From assembly GCA_040880405.1 (NCBI GenBank), contig JBBDIM010000164.1, positions 1 to 15,277 of the forward strand: DNA of 15,277 bases, written 5' to 3'. This document shows, piece after piece, positions 1 to 6,686 of this stretch. The notes beneath the pieces are model-generated. The model ran no database searches. It was given only the letters and a program-made list of their open reading frames with translations, and was not told where the DNA came from. The stretch comes from JBBDIM01 sp040880405. GTDB taxonomy: Bacteria > Planctomycetota > Planctomycetia > Pirellulales > Pirellulaceae. The translations under genes were made by a program, and so were the position numbers. Numbering within the stretch: the first letter of the stretch is position 1; the number at the start of each line of letters is the position of its first letter.

Positions 1-8
1 TGAATGGC

Positions 9-932
9 ATGAATCGGTTTCACAAGGCCCTGATTTTCGGTGGTGCCCTAATCCTCGGATGCGCGGTTCTCGGCAGCTTTAACCTTGCTGCCGCGGCCGA
101 TATCTTTGTCGATAACGTGCAGGGGGACGATCGCAACGCCGGCACATCACCGGACTTCGGTGCCGGCCAGGCTGGCCCGGTTGAGACAATCGCGAAGGCG
201 TTGCGGATCGCCCATCGGGGAGACCACATCATCCTCGCAAATAATGAGGACCAACCTTATCGAGAGTCGCTTACCCTGCAAGGAGCCAAAAACAGTGGTT
301 GGCCTGACGGGAGCTTCGTGATTGAAGGGAATGGAGCGATCCTGGATGGTTCCGATATCGTCCCGCTCGATGGCTGGGACCACGAGGTGAACGACATTTT
401 TCGCTTCACCCCGGCCCGCAAGATCTACCATCAGCTGTTCATCGACGACCGCCCGATCACCCAGGCCCCGATCACCAATCGGGGAGAACTGGACACCATG
501 CAGCCGCTCCATTGGACTCTGCTCGATGGTGTGATTTACTTCAAAGCAGAGCGCCGGCGCGGCCCTGGTAGTTATCGCATGACCTACACGACTAAGCCTG
601 TGGGAATCACGCTCTATCAAGTGCGTTACGTCATGATCAATAACCTCACGGTTCAGGGCTTTCAGCTCGACGGCATCAACGCCCACGATAACGCCGACCA
701 AGTGGTCCTCAACAACATCGTCGCTCGGGGCAACGGCCGGAGCGGGATTTCCATTGGCGGGGCCTCACGCGTTAGCGTGAACGGAGCCCTGATCGGCAAC
801 AATGGAAAATCGCAGCTGCGGACGGAAGGTTACAGCAAAACGGACATCCGCCGGAGTACCATCTTGGATAACACGGCGATCGATCTCGATCGCCAAGGGG
901 GCGAGATCACGGTGGATGGCCAGCCATTTTAG
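9..932 (+). CDS. Exported right-handed parallel beta-helix protein (DUF1565-like N-terminus)
   Basis: A 307-residue protein with an N-terminal signal peptide: basic start, hydrophobic core at about residues 7-27, likely cut after the Ala run near residue 30. Residues 31-80 (IFVDNVQGDDRNAG, then a TIAKAL segment and GDHIILA) match the opening of DUF1565/pectate-lyase-like beta-helix proteins, where a conserved short motif caps the helix. Residues about 199-300 hold repeated short coils with Asn/Gly turns (MINNLTVQGF, VVLNNIVARGN, ISIGGASRVSVNG), typical of right-handed beta-helix repeats. Such proteins bind or cleave polysaccharides outside the cytoplasm; no catalytic residues can be assigned here, so the substrate is unknown. 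Its stop lies 6 bases from that of the convergent flippase-like gene. The start ATG is the only one preceding the signal peptide; the upstream context is cut by the window edge. Confidence 0.8.
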   Translation: MNRFHKALIFGGALILGCAVLGSFNLAAAADIFVDNVQGDDRNAGTSPDFGAGQAGPVETIAKALRIAHRGDHIILANNEDQPYRESLTLQGAKNSGWPDGSFVIEGNGAILDGSDIVPLDGWDHEVNDIFRFTPARKIYHQLFIDDRPITQAPITNRGELDTMQPLHWTLLDGVIYFKAERRRGPGSYRMTYTTKPVGITLYQVRYVMINNLTVQGFQLDGINAHDNADQVVLNNIVARGNGRSGISIGGASRVSVNGALIGNNGKSQLRTEGYSKTDIRRSTILDNTAIDLDRQGGEITVDGQPF

Positions 933-938
933 AACGAA

Positions 939-2018
939 TCACTCCGATTCCGCCGAGATTGGTGAGTTCTCATTTGCCGAGGGCTTTTCCTGCTGGTCTT
1001 GTTCTTGCTCCACGTCGCGGTAGGCGGACTGGACGGTATCTCGGTTGAGCCAATAGAACAGCGCCCCGATAAAGGCCAAGCCGATGGTGATCGCGCGAAA
1101 TCCCAAGGCGGTCGACAGACCTTCACCTTCGGTGAAAGATTCCGCGGGGACCTGGGTGTAGAGATAGCTCAAGGCGAGCTCCAGCGTCCCCAACCCGCCG
1201 GGTGCGATCGGAATGGCCGCGAAAACCATCGCCATGGGAGAAATAATGAGCATTTCCGCGTAGGTTGGCGCAACGGGGAACACCCCATGGGCCACGCAGT
1301 AAACAGAAAATGCGAACAGGATATGGACCATCAGGCTCATCACCCCGATCAGGGCCAAAACGTCTGGTCTACCGCGATATAACCGGATGGCGTCCATCAC
1401 TCGCTGAAACGCGCTACCCACTTTCGGTAAGCCGACGAGAAACTCGCTAAAGCTACCGTTGCTGAATCCCGGCATCAGCATCAGTCCACCCATGATCGTC
1501 CCGACCACCGCACAGACGCGAACGGCCCGCGCACCGGTTTGGACGATTAGTGAGGCGGTCTGAAAATCGATCGTCAGTGAAACCAAGGCGGTCACTACCA
1601 ACAGCGAGTAAAGCCCGATCAAACGATCGACCACCACGGTGGCAAAGGCCTCCGCGCGCCTCTCCATCTGCTGCCGGGCCAGAATGATCGCTTTGAATAA
1701 GTCGCCCCCGACCCCCCCGACTCCCACGAAATTGAGCAAATATCCGAGGAATCCGAGCCTTAACGCACCCACCAAGGTGAAGGGCAAGCCAAGGGTAATG
1801 ACCAGCAGGTACCACCTCAAAATGGTGATGGTCAGCGCGGCCAGCGCCACCAGAAAGGCGAGGCCGATCAAATACCACCGCGTGCCACCGGAAAAAATCA
1901 GGCGGAGGTTGGCTACCTGGTCGGGGTTGGAGGCAACGGAATAGATCAAGTAGGTCAAAATCGCCGCCGGTACGGCCAGCCGCAACAGCGGTAAGCAATG
2001 TTTAAACTTCACAGGCAC
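939..2018 (-). CDS. Flippase-like integral membrane protein (lysylphosphatidylglycerol synthase TM region / UPF0104, YbhN-like)
   Basis: A 359-residue polytopic membrane protein with roughly eight hydrophobic segments (about residues 10-28, 48-75, 80-102, 133-150, 165-183, 220-243, 254-285, 305-323). Family hallmarks of PF03706 are visible: LRWYLLV (67-73), the Gly-rich FVGVGGVGGDLFKA (97-110), ERRAEAFATVVVDRLIGL (119-136) and IPIAPGGLGTLELA (269-282). The C-terminal tail (about 335-359) is hydrophilic and rich in Glu, Gln and Ser. The aminoacyltransferase domain of full MprF is absent, so this is the stand-alone membrane type often annotated as a flippase-like or glycan/lipid-translocation protein; the substrate is unknown. 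The start is GTG at 2018, with a stop codon in frame just upstream; a second GTG at 2012 is an alternative. No good ribosome binding site is visible. Confidence 0.88.
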   Translation of the reverse strand: MPVKFKHCLPLLRLAVPAAILTYLIYSVASNPDQVANLRLIFSGGTRWYLIGLAFLVALAALTITILRWYLLVITLGLPFTLVGALRLGFLGYLLNFVGVGGVGGDLFKAIILARQQMERRAEAFATVVVDRLIGLYSLLVVTALVSLTIDFQTASLIVQTGARAVRVCAVVGTIMGGLMLMPGFSNGSFSEFLVGLPKVGSAFQRVMDAIRLYRGRPDVLALIGVMSLMVHILFAFSVYCVAHGVFPVAPTYAEMLIISPMAMVFAAIPIAPGGLGTLELALSYLYTQVPAESFTEGEGLSTALGFRAITIGLAFIGALFYWLNRDTVQSAYRDVEQEQDQQEKPSANENSPISAESE

Positions 2019-2181
2019 AAAGAGTTAAGAGAAAGGCTAAACCCGCGCTGGCAGGATGCCGAAATATCTTAGGACGGCGATGAGCGGGCCCGGTGGACAA
2101 ACCACTCCATGATAGTTGGAGGATTTTTTTCGTGAACCTTGTGGCCCTCTCAGGTAACTTATAATCCAATCGCCGGGGTTG

Positions 2182-2210
2182 TTGACAGCCCACTCGAAGA
2201 TTGTTAGTTT
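2182..2210 (+). promoter_or_regulatory. Probable sigma-70-type promoter of the tRNA-Ala gene
   Basis: A perfect -35 hexamer TTGACA (2182-2187) is followed after 17 bases by TAGTTT (2205-2210), which keeps the three most conserved -10 positions (T1, A2, T6). A start near 2217 would give a leader of about 75 bases to the tRNA. A perfect TATAAT also occurs at 2160-2165 but has no good -35 partner. The assignment rests on spacing and on position upstream of the tRNA, not on data. Confidence 0.45.
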
Positions 2211-2291
2211 TAGGTTTTTGGCCACAAAGGCCGGGAACTTCATAGCGAGTTCAGCTATTAGTGGAAGCGAATTGCCTCCACCAATCCAGCA

Positions 2292-2365
<74 letters not shown>

Positions 2366-2371
2366 CTTGAG

Positions 2372-2404
2372 AAGGCCTTGAATCATCCGATTCGGGGCCT
2401 TTTT
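2372..2404 (+). terminator. Intrinsic terminator of the tRNA-Ala transcript
   Basis: An outer stem AAGGCC (2372-2377) / GGCCTT (2396-2401) encloses an inner stem GAATC/GATTC (2380-2384, 2389-2393) with loop ATCC. It runs into a T-run at 2400-2404. It lies 6 bases after the tRNA 3' end. On the minus strand the T-run is not matched, so it serves mainly the plus-strand transcript. Confidence 0.8.
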
Positions 2405-2460
2405 CGTGCGCGGAAATAATCGACGCGATTGCTCCTGGGCCGATCCAGACGGTCCCCTTG

Positions 2461-3699
2461 TCACTCGTCCAAAGACATCAAATAACGCCGCATCGCATGT
2501 GCTAGGTCATGCCCCAAGGCACGCGCCGATTGCTGCGTGACTGGCACCTCTCCGACCGTGGCGTACGGGATTTCAATCGTGCTGGCGACCGACACGCCGG
2601 GAAGTTCCACGGCCCATTGGCGGAATGAGCGATTTAGGTTCGACGCGGCGGTATTCCAAGAGACGCCGTGCGGCAGGTTGTGCTTGACTTGATAGGGGAG
2701 AGGACCGCTCTGCATACTTTCGAGCATCATCGCCAACTTGGTGGTGTTTTGCCAAAGTTCTTCATTGGGACCTCCGACGAAATAGATGCGTTCGTTGCTG
2801 CCTGGATTCTCTCCGCCGCCACGGACCCAGGGACAGTGCAAGTCGAGCAAGATTTTGAGTTTGCCCTCGGACCGTTGGGGCACGAGCTCTTTATTCGCCC
2901 TTACGGAGGCGTATCTGGGTCTTCCCTCACCCCGGTAATCCCGATTGTGGTCGTGAGGGTCACGATTCTTGCCTTGGTCGCCATCCTCGACACCATCGAG
3001 GTCCATCATCGGAACGGCCAACAGTTCCACGTTTTCTCGGAACCAGTGCCCCTCGTCGGTGTCGGCCAACAAGGCCTCCATGAATCCCTCCAACGTATAG
3101 CTTGCCATCATCTCGCAGGCATGATGCCGGGCGGTCAGCACGATGCGGTATTTCGGCTCGGCTTCCAATTGGCCGACATGTAGTCGATGAACAGGACGAC
3201 CCTTTTCGGAAGTGGCGTGCAATGCACTTTTCAGATGAGGGTTTTTCTTGTGCCGTTCGATAAACCGCTGGAGGTCGGCCAGTTGATAGGGCATTCCCAG
3301 GCAGAATCGAACTTCTTCGGCGTCCTCCGGAAATCGATAGACAAACGAGTCACCACGGACGGTCTCTTTTCCCAGCCATTGCCAGTTCTTGCCACCATCG
3401 GTACTTACCGCCGGACCCCGCGCGGCCATTGGGCTTTTGTTGGTCCAGTGAAAGGTGAGCTCGCGCCCCTCGGCCCCCCGAACTCGGAAATTGTAATAGA
3501 ACCACCAAGTGCTCGTATCGCGAATATCTTGCGAGATATCGATCTCTTCGCCCCGCACCTGGTAAGTGCCGAGATTTCCACCGGGGTACTCGGCATCGAT
3601 TTGAATCGCCTTGGCATCTTCTTCCGCAGCGGTAAGTTGATGAGGCACCAACATCCATGCGGCAAATACGAGTAGCAACGAGAGAGCGCGGCAAGGCAT
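2461..3699 (-). CDS. Exported M14-family zinc carboxypeptidase (cytosolic-carboxypeptidase-like branch)
   Basis: A 412-residue protein. A signal peptide covers about residues 1-24 (basic start, LLLVFAAWMLV core, likely cut after LTA-A). Residues 40-140 look like the beta-sandwich domain that precedes the catalytic domain in CCP/AGBL-type M14 enzymes (FYYNFRVRG, then FCLGMPYQLADL). Catalytic features follow in order: zinc motif HxxE at H193-E196, N252-R253 for substrate carboxylate binding, third zinc ligand H288 in DLHCPW, and catalytic Glu E376 in STIEIPYA. The family removes C-terminal amino acids; eukaryotic relatives trim polyglutamate tails. The start ATG at 3699 was chosen because the signal peptide begins there; an upstream extension to 3999 would run into rimK. 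It follows rimK by 98 bases on the same strand. The signal peptide implies periplasmic or surface action. Peptide specificity is unknown. Confidence 0.88.
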   Translation of the reverse strand: MPCRALSLLLVFAAWMLVPHQLTAAEEDAKAIQIDAEYPGGNLGTYQVRGEEIDISQDIRDTSTWWFYYNFRVRGAEGRELTFHWTNKSPMAARGPAVSTDGGKNWQWLGKETVRGDSFVYRFPEDAEEVRFCLGMPYQLADLQRFIERHKKNPHLKSALHATSEKGRPVHRLHVGQLEAEPKYRIVLTARHHACEMMASYTLEGFMEALLADTDEGHWFRENVELLAVPMMDLDGVEDGDQGKNRDPHDHNRDYRGEGRPRYASVRANKELVPQRSEGKLKILLDLHCPWVRGGGENPGSNERIYFVGGPNEELWQNTTKLAMMLESMQSGPLPYQVKHNLPHGVSWNTAASNLNRSFRQWAVELPGVSVASTIEIPYATVGEVPVTQQSARALGHDLAHAMRRYLMSLDE

Positions 3700-3769
3700 T
3701 GTTGATTCCGGCGAGCGGCAAAGGAAGGGAAAAGTCTTCTTTGCGATCCTACTCGCTCTGCAATGGAAT

Positions 3770-3788
3770 GCCAACTCAAAAAGTTGGC
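3770..3788 (-). other. Hairpin just downstream of rimK
   Basis: A perfect 7-bp inverted repeat GCCAACT/AGTTGGC (3782-3788 with 3770-3776) with a 5-base loop that reads TTTTG on the minus strand. It begins 9 bases after the rimK stop codon. No U-tract follows, so it may be a 3'-end or processing stem, or a weak attenuator between rimK and the carboxypeptidase gene, rather than a classical terminator. Confidence 0.45.
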
Positions 3789-3797
3789 TCAACGCGC

Positions 3798-4994
3798 TTA
3801 TTCGCCCTGTAACGCACTGCTGGGCAAGGACCGGACTTTCGGGCGGCGCTTGCGGCGGGTCTTGTCCGGAATCAGCCCCCGCATGTGGTCGAGCTTGCCA
3901 AAACAAAGAAGCCGGTCGCCTGGTTCCAAGGTTCGCTTGAGACGCGGGTTGGGGATGACCGAGGTCCCGCGATAAAGGGTTAAGACGTTGATGTCCCAAT
4001 CCGGGAGACCCGATTCATCGATCGTTTTGCCGATATAGTCCGAGCCCTCCGGGATATGCAGTTCCGCCACGCCGTAACCCCGGCTAACGGTCAATCGTTG
4101 CCGAATATCGACATCCGGGAAGTCGACCTGGGCATGGATGTAATCGACAATCGCGCCGGCGATATCAAGGTTCGTGCAGTGCTCGATTCCCTGCAAGCCA
4201 GGCGAAGAGTTGACCTCCATCACCTGGGGGCCGCTGTTGCTCTCCAGGATGTCGACTCCGGCGACTCGGAGGCCCATGATCTGGGCGGCTCGGACCGCGG
4301 TTTCCTGGTACTTTTCGTCCAAGGTGACTGATTCGGCCACACCTCCACGATGGACGTTGCTGCGGAACTCGGTGCCTTGAGCGACGCGCCGCATCGCCGC
4401 CACAACGTGATCGCCGACGACTAGTGCGCGAATGTCACGCCCGCGGCTCTCGGCCACAAACTTTTGCACCAGGACGTTCTGGTTGGTGCTGTGGAGAGTC
4501 TCGATAATCGCCTCGGCCATCTTCACTGAATCGGCGAGGATCACGCCCACGCCTTGCGTCCCTTCCAGCAGTTTGATGACCACCGGGGCACCTCCGACAC
4601 GTTCTATGGCTGGGAGGATATCGGAGCGGTCGCGGACGAAGGTGGTTTGGGGAATGCCGATATGGTGTCGGCTAAGAATCTGCAAGCTGCGGAGCTTGTC
4701 CCTGGAGTTGGAAATCCCCGAGGAACTGTTAGCGCAGAAGACGTCCATCTGTTCGAACTGGCGAACCACCGCAGTACCGAAATAGGTAATCGACGCGCCG
4801 ATTCGTGGCAGCACCGCGTCGTAATTACCAAGTTGCTTGGATCTAAAAAAAAGATCCGGCGCACCTTCCTCTAGGTCGATCGCAAATTTGAGCGTGTTGA
4901 GCACCTTGACTTTGTGCCCCCGTTCGAGGGCCGCTTCACGCAGGCGACGGGTGCTATAGCAATGGATATTCCGAGAAAGTATGGCGAATTTCAT
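3798..4994 (-). CDS. rimK: RimK-family ATP-grasp alpha-L-glutamate ligase with C-terminal RCK_C (TrkA-C) domain
   Basis: A 398-residue protein, about 100 longer than the usual ~300-residue RimK. Residues 1-95 are the pre-ATP-grasp region beginning MKFAILSR. The ATP-grasp core spans about 97-290: VVIKLLEGTQGVGV (138-151) holds the ATP-binding Lys and Gly-rich loop, RSNVHRGG (211-218) is a family motif, and D248, E260 and N262 (VDIL... VMEVNSSPG) are the expected Mg-binding residues. RimK adds glutamates to the C-terminus of ribosomal protein S6; relatives modify other acceptors. Residues about 305-375 match RCK_C (AELHIPEGSDYIGKTI, LEPGDRLLCFGK), a small-ligand regulatory domain of potassium-transport proteins. 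A basic tail closes the protein. The ATG at 4994 is preferred over an 18-codon GTG-initiated extension because family members begin at this point. It lies 64 bases after rimB. The ligase call is firm; the S6 substrate is inferred. Confidence 0.92.
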   Translation of the reverse strand: MKFAILSRNIHCYSTRRLREAALERGHKVKVLNTLKFAIDLEEGAPDLFFRSKQLGNYDAVLPRIGASITYFGTAVVRQFEQMDVFCANSSSGISNSRDKLRSLQILSRHHIGIPQTTFVRDRSDILPAIERVGGAPVVIKLLEGTQGVGVILADSVKMAEAIIETLHSTNQNVLVQKFVAESRGRDIRALVVGDHVVAAMRRVAQGTEFRSNVHRGGVAESVTLDEKYQETAVRAAQIMGLRVAGVDILESNSGPQVMEVNSSPGLQGIEHCTNLDIAGAIVDYIHAQVDFPDVDIRQRLTVSRGYGVAELHIPEGSDYIGKTIDESGLPDWDINVLTLYRGTSVIPNPRLKRTLEPGDRLLCFGKLDHMRGLIPDKTRRKRRPKVRSLPSSALQGE

Positions 4995-5058
4995 ATCAAG
5001 TCGCTTTGGAGGGCGAAGGGATTTCAGGGTGAACTCGAAGAAAAACACAGGTATCTGA

Positions 5059-5589
5059 TTACGGCGAGTCCGACTTTCGCCGGGAAATTCGACTTATGGC
5101 CGAGCGACTTGTCGTCGTCGTGCGGCGTTTTTTTGTTTTGGGGCCTCTTCCCCCCAGATACGAGGCCCCAGAATCGACAAGTAATCGGCCCCGAATTCCT
5201 TCGCGACCCAGCAGCATACGGAAGCCCATCGCGTCGCGATTGGCCAGGGTCACTTCAATCGGCCAGGTGTTGCCGAGAACCTTAATGTTGGTGACGATCA
5301 CCGGTCGTTTGCCGACGTGGCCGTTGGAACTACGAACGGTGCGGAACTCCAAGACCTTCGCTTCCGTCGAAATCGTCCCTTCGGCACTCCTCTGTTTGGG
5401 ATGAACCTTGAACCGGACCCAAGTCTCTCCTTCATGCTGAAAGGTTTTTACATCGAAGGCGTGCAGTGAGGAGGAGCGAGCCCCAGTATCGATTTTGGCC
5501 TTTAAGGTGTTGATTCCCAGGTCCGGCAATTCCACCCACTCGCGCCATCCAATAATGGGCAACTTCAGTGGTTGGATTTTTGAGGCCAT
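5059..5589 (-). CDS. rimB: RimB-like retropepsin-fold protease (ATP-dependent zinc protease family, PF05618)
   Basis: A 176-residue protein. The aspartic-protease-like signature KIDTGARSSSLHA (32-44, D34-T35-G36) and the distal LLGREGIRGRLLVD (126-139) are the hallmarks of the PF05618 family, named ATP-dependent zinc protease but retropepsin-like in fold. In pseudomonads RimB acts with RimK to control S6 glutamylation, and the immediate downstream rimK supports the same role here. The ATG at 5589 was chosen over a TTG at 5631, which sits against the previous stop codon; a purine-rich GAAAGAAAA precedes it. The C-terminal tail (about 147-176) is unusual: rich in Lys, Arg, Thr and Ser, with a run of seven A in the coding strand (5128-5134) that could be prone to slippage. 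The family normally ends near the LVD segment. Confidence 0.88.
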   Translation of the reverse strand: MASKIQPLKLPIIGWREWVELPDLGINTLKAKIDTGARSSSLHAFDVKTFQHEGETWVRFKVHPKQRSAEGTISTEAKVLEFRTVRSSNGHVGKRPVIVTNIKVLGNTWPIEVTLANRDAMGFRMLLGREGIRGRLLVDSGASYLGGRGPKTKKRRTTTTSRSAISRISRRKSDSP

Positions 5590-5631
5590 CAATTTTCTTT
5601 CGCCTGAATCACGAGGGGCGAGTCGCCGCAA

Positions 5632-6390
5632 TTACTTGAGCGGTGAGTAGTCGACCACCGTCATCGGATGCCGTTCGACATTGATGACGATCTTGCCATC
5701 TTGCTCCGACTCCTGCCACAGCTTCTTCCACTCCGGGTCCTCTCGGAATCCGGCCCAAGAGGCTTCCATGGCGGCCGCGTCCTTGTGGGCGACCACGTAG
5801 ATCAGGGTGTTGGGAATATCGTCCGGCACGTAGTAGGCGACGTTCGTCATTCCGTGCTTGGTGAATAAGTCGAGCTCGCCATCTCGGAAACGCTGCAAAA
5901 GTTGCGGTAGCCGACCCTCGACGGTCGTATAACGGCGCAGCTCGAAGAGTCGCGGTTGGTCTCCCGATTGGAAGTTGTTCGGAGAGAAATCGGTGGCTTG
6001 CATGTAAACCGATTCCGGCGGGGCAGCCAAAATCTTGCCCTCTTTCTCTGAGGCTTCCGCCACTTCTTTCCAAGTAGGATCACCGCGGAAGCCAGCCCAA
6101 CTTTCCTTGGCCGCTTCCTTGCTGTCGTGCGAGATGATGTAGATCAACGTATTGGACTTGCGGGTCTCATCGGTCGGCACCCAGTAGGCATGGTTGGTCA
6201 TACCATGCTTTTCAAAGAGTTTGGTGGTGTGGTCTCGAAAGCGGGAATGCAGGGCATCCAGCTTGCCTGGGTTGGTCGTGTAAACACGGAGTTCGTACGC
6301 GCGTTCATCTCCCAACACACCGCTCCCAAAGGCACACATTACACAGCCCAAGACCAGGGACATGACCACGCTACGAATCGAAAAGCTCAT
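5632..6390 (-). CDS. Exported tandem NIPSNAP-domain protein
   Basis: A 252-residue protein with a signal peptide (about 1-27, hydrophobic core VVMSLVLGCVMCAF, cut near VLG-DE). Two NIPSNAP repeats follow: about 30-135 (YELRVYTTNPGKLDAL, EKHGMTNHAYW, SWAGFRGDPTWKEV) and 147-250 (FELRRYTTVEGRLPQL, TKHGMTNVAYYVP, SWAGFREDPEWKKL). The repeats clearly arose by duplication. NIPSNAP folds are ferredoxin-like dimeric alpha/beta barrels; no enzymatic activity is established for exported bacterial forms, so function is unknown. The start at 6390 has GAAGGA about 7 bases upstream. It is the first gene of the minus-strand run, 42 bases before rimB, and is divergent from the beta-CASP gene across a 296-base gap, which must hold both promoters; I see no strong minus-strand promoter there. 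Association with rimBK may only be positional. Confidence 0.9.
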   Translation of the reverse strand: MSFSIRSVVMSLVLGCVMCAFGSGVLGDERAYELRVYTTNPGKLDALHSRFRDHTTKLFEKHGMTNHAYWVPTDETRKSNTLIYIISHDSKEAAKESWAGFRGDPTWKEVAEASEKEGKILAAPPESVYMQATDFSPNNFQSGDQPRLFELRRYTTVEGRLPQLLQRFRDGELDLFTKHGMTNVAYYVPDDIPNTLIYVVAHKDAAAMEASWAGFREDPEWKKLWQESEQDGKIVINVERHPMTVVDYSPLK

Positions 6391-6686
6391 CTAAAATTCC
6401 TTCACCGGAACGATCGGATGTGGTGTTTTTCTTCACGAGTCCGCATGCATATCGCAGCGGAGGCTCGTCATTCTAAACCCCTCGGCGGCTGATTTCTGCC
6501 TCCAATCGAGGAAGTGTGGACGTATTTTGCTACTTTTCACTCAATTGATTGGCCTTGATCGAGGGAATCCTCCTCATCGCTACGCTTGGATCCACGCTGG
6601 TTGGGTGGTTCGCGGTCGGGTACAATCCGCCCCGGTTTCCTAAAAAGATTTCGTTCGCACTGACTGATGAAAATGGCGGATTGGTC

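Noticed and set aside
9..110. Possible lipobox (LILGC) in the beta-helix signal peptide
   Set aside because: The -3 and -2 residues fit poorly, and the hydrophobic stretch continues to a good Ala-rich signal peptidase I site.
147..701. 184-codon minus-strand frame inside the beta-helix gene
   Set aside because: No domain; the plus-strand protein has a signal peptide and beta-helix repeats.
936..950. GAATC/GATTC hairpin at the convergent beta-helix and flippase stops, as a terminator
   Set aside because: Only five pairs, inside coding ends, and no U-tract.
2132..2164. Ten-residue frame (GTG start) behind GGAGGA, upstream of the tRNA
   Set aside because: Too short and no following gene on that strand that a leader peptide could control; the stop overlaps a TATAAT.
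2668..3675. Long open frames on the plus strand opposite the carboxypeptidase
   Set aside because: They are antisense shadows of a gene with complete M14 motifs and have no recognisable domains.
3700..3999. 100-codon N-terminal extension of the M14 carboxypeptidase frame
   Set aside because: It would run into the rimK coding region and bury a clear signal peptide that starts at 3699.
6549..6686. 46-codon upstream extension of the beta-CASP gene with a hydrophobic stretch, from a TTG
   Set aside because: Family proteins start at the MAQLTFHGAAETVTGS segment, the ATG at 6687 has a reasonable ribosome binding site, and the open stretch overlaps the likely promoter region.
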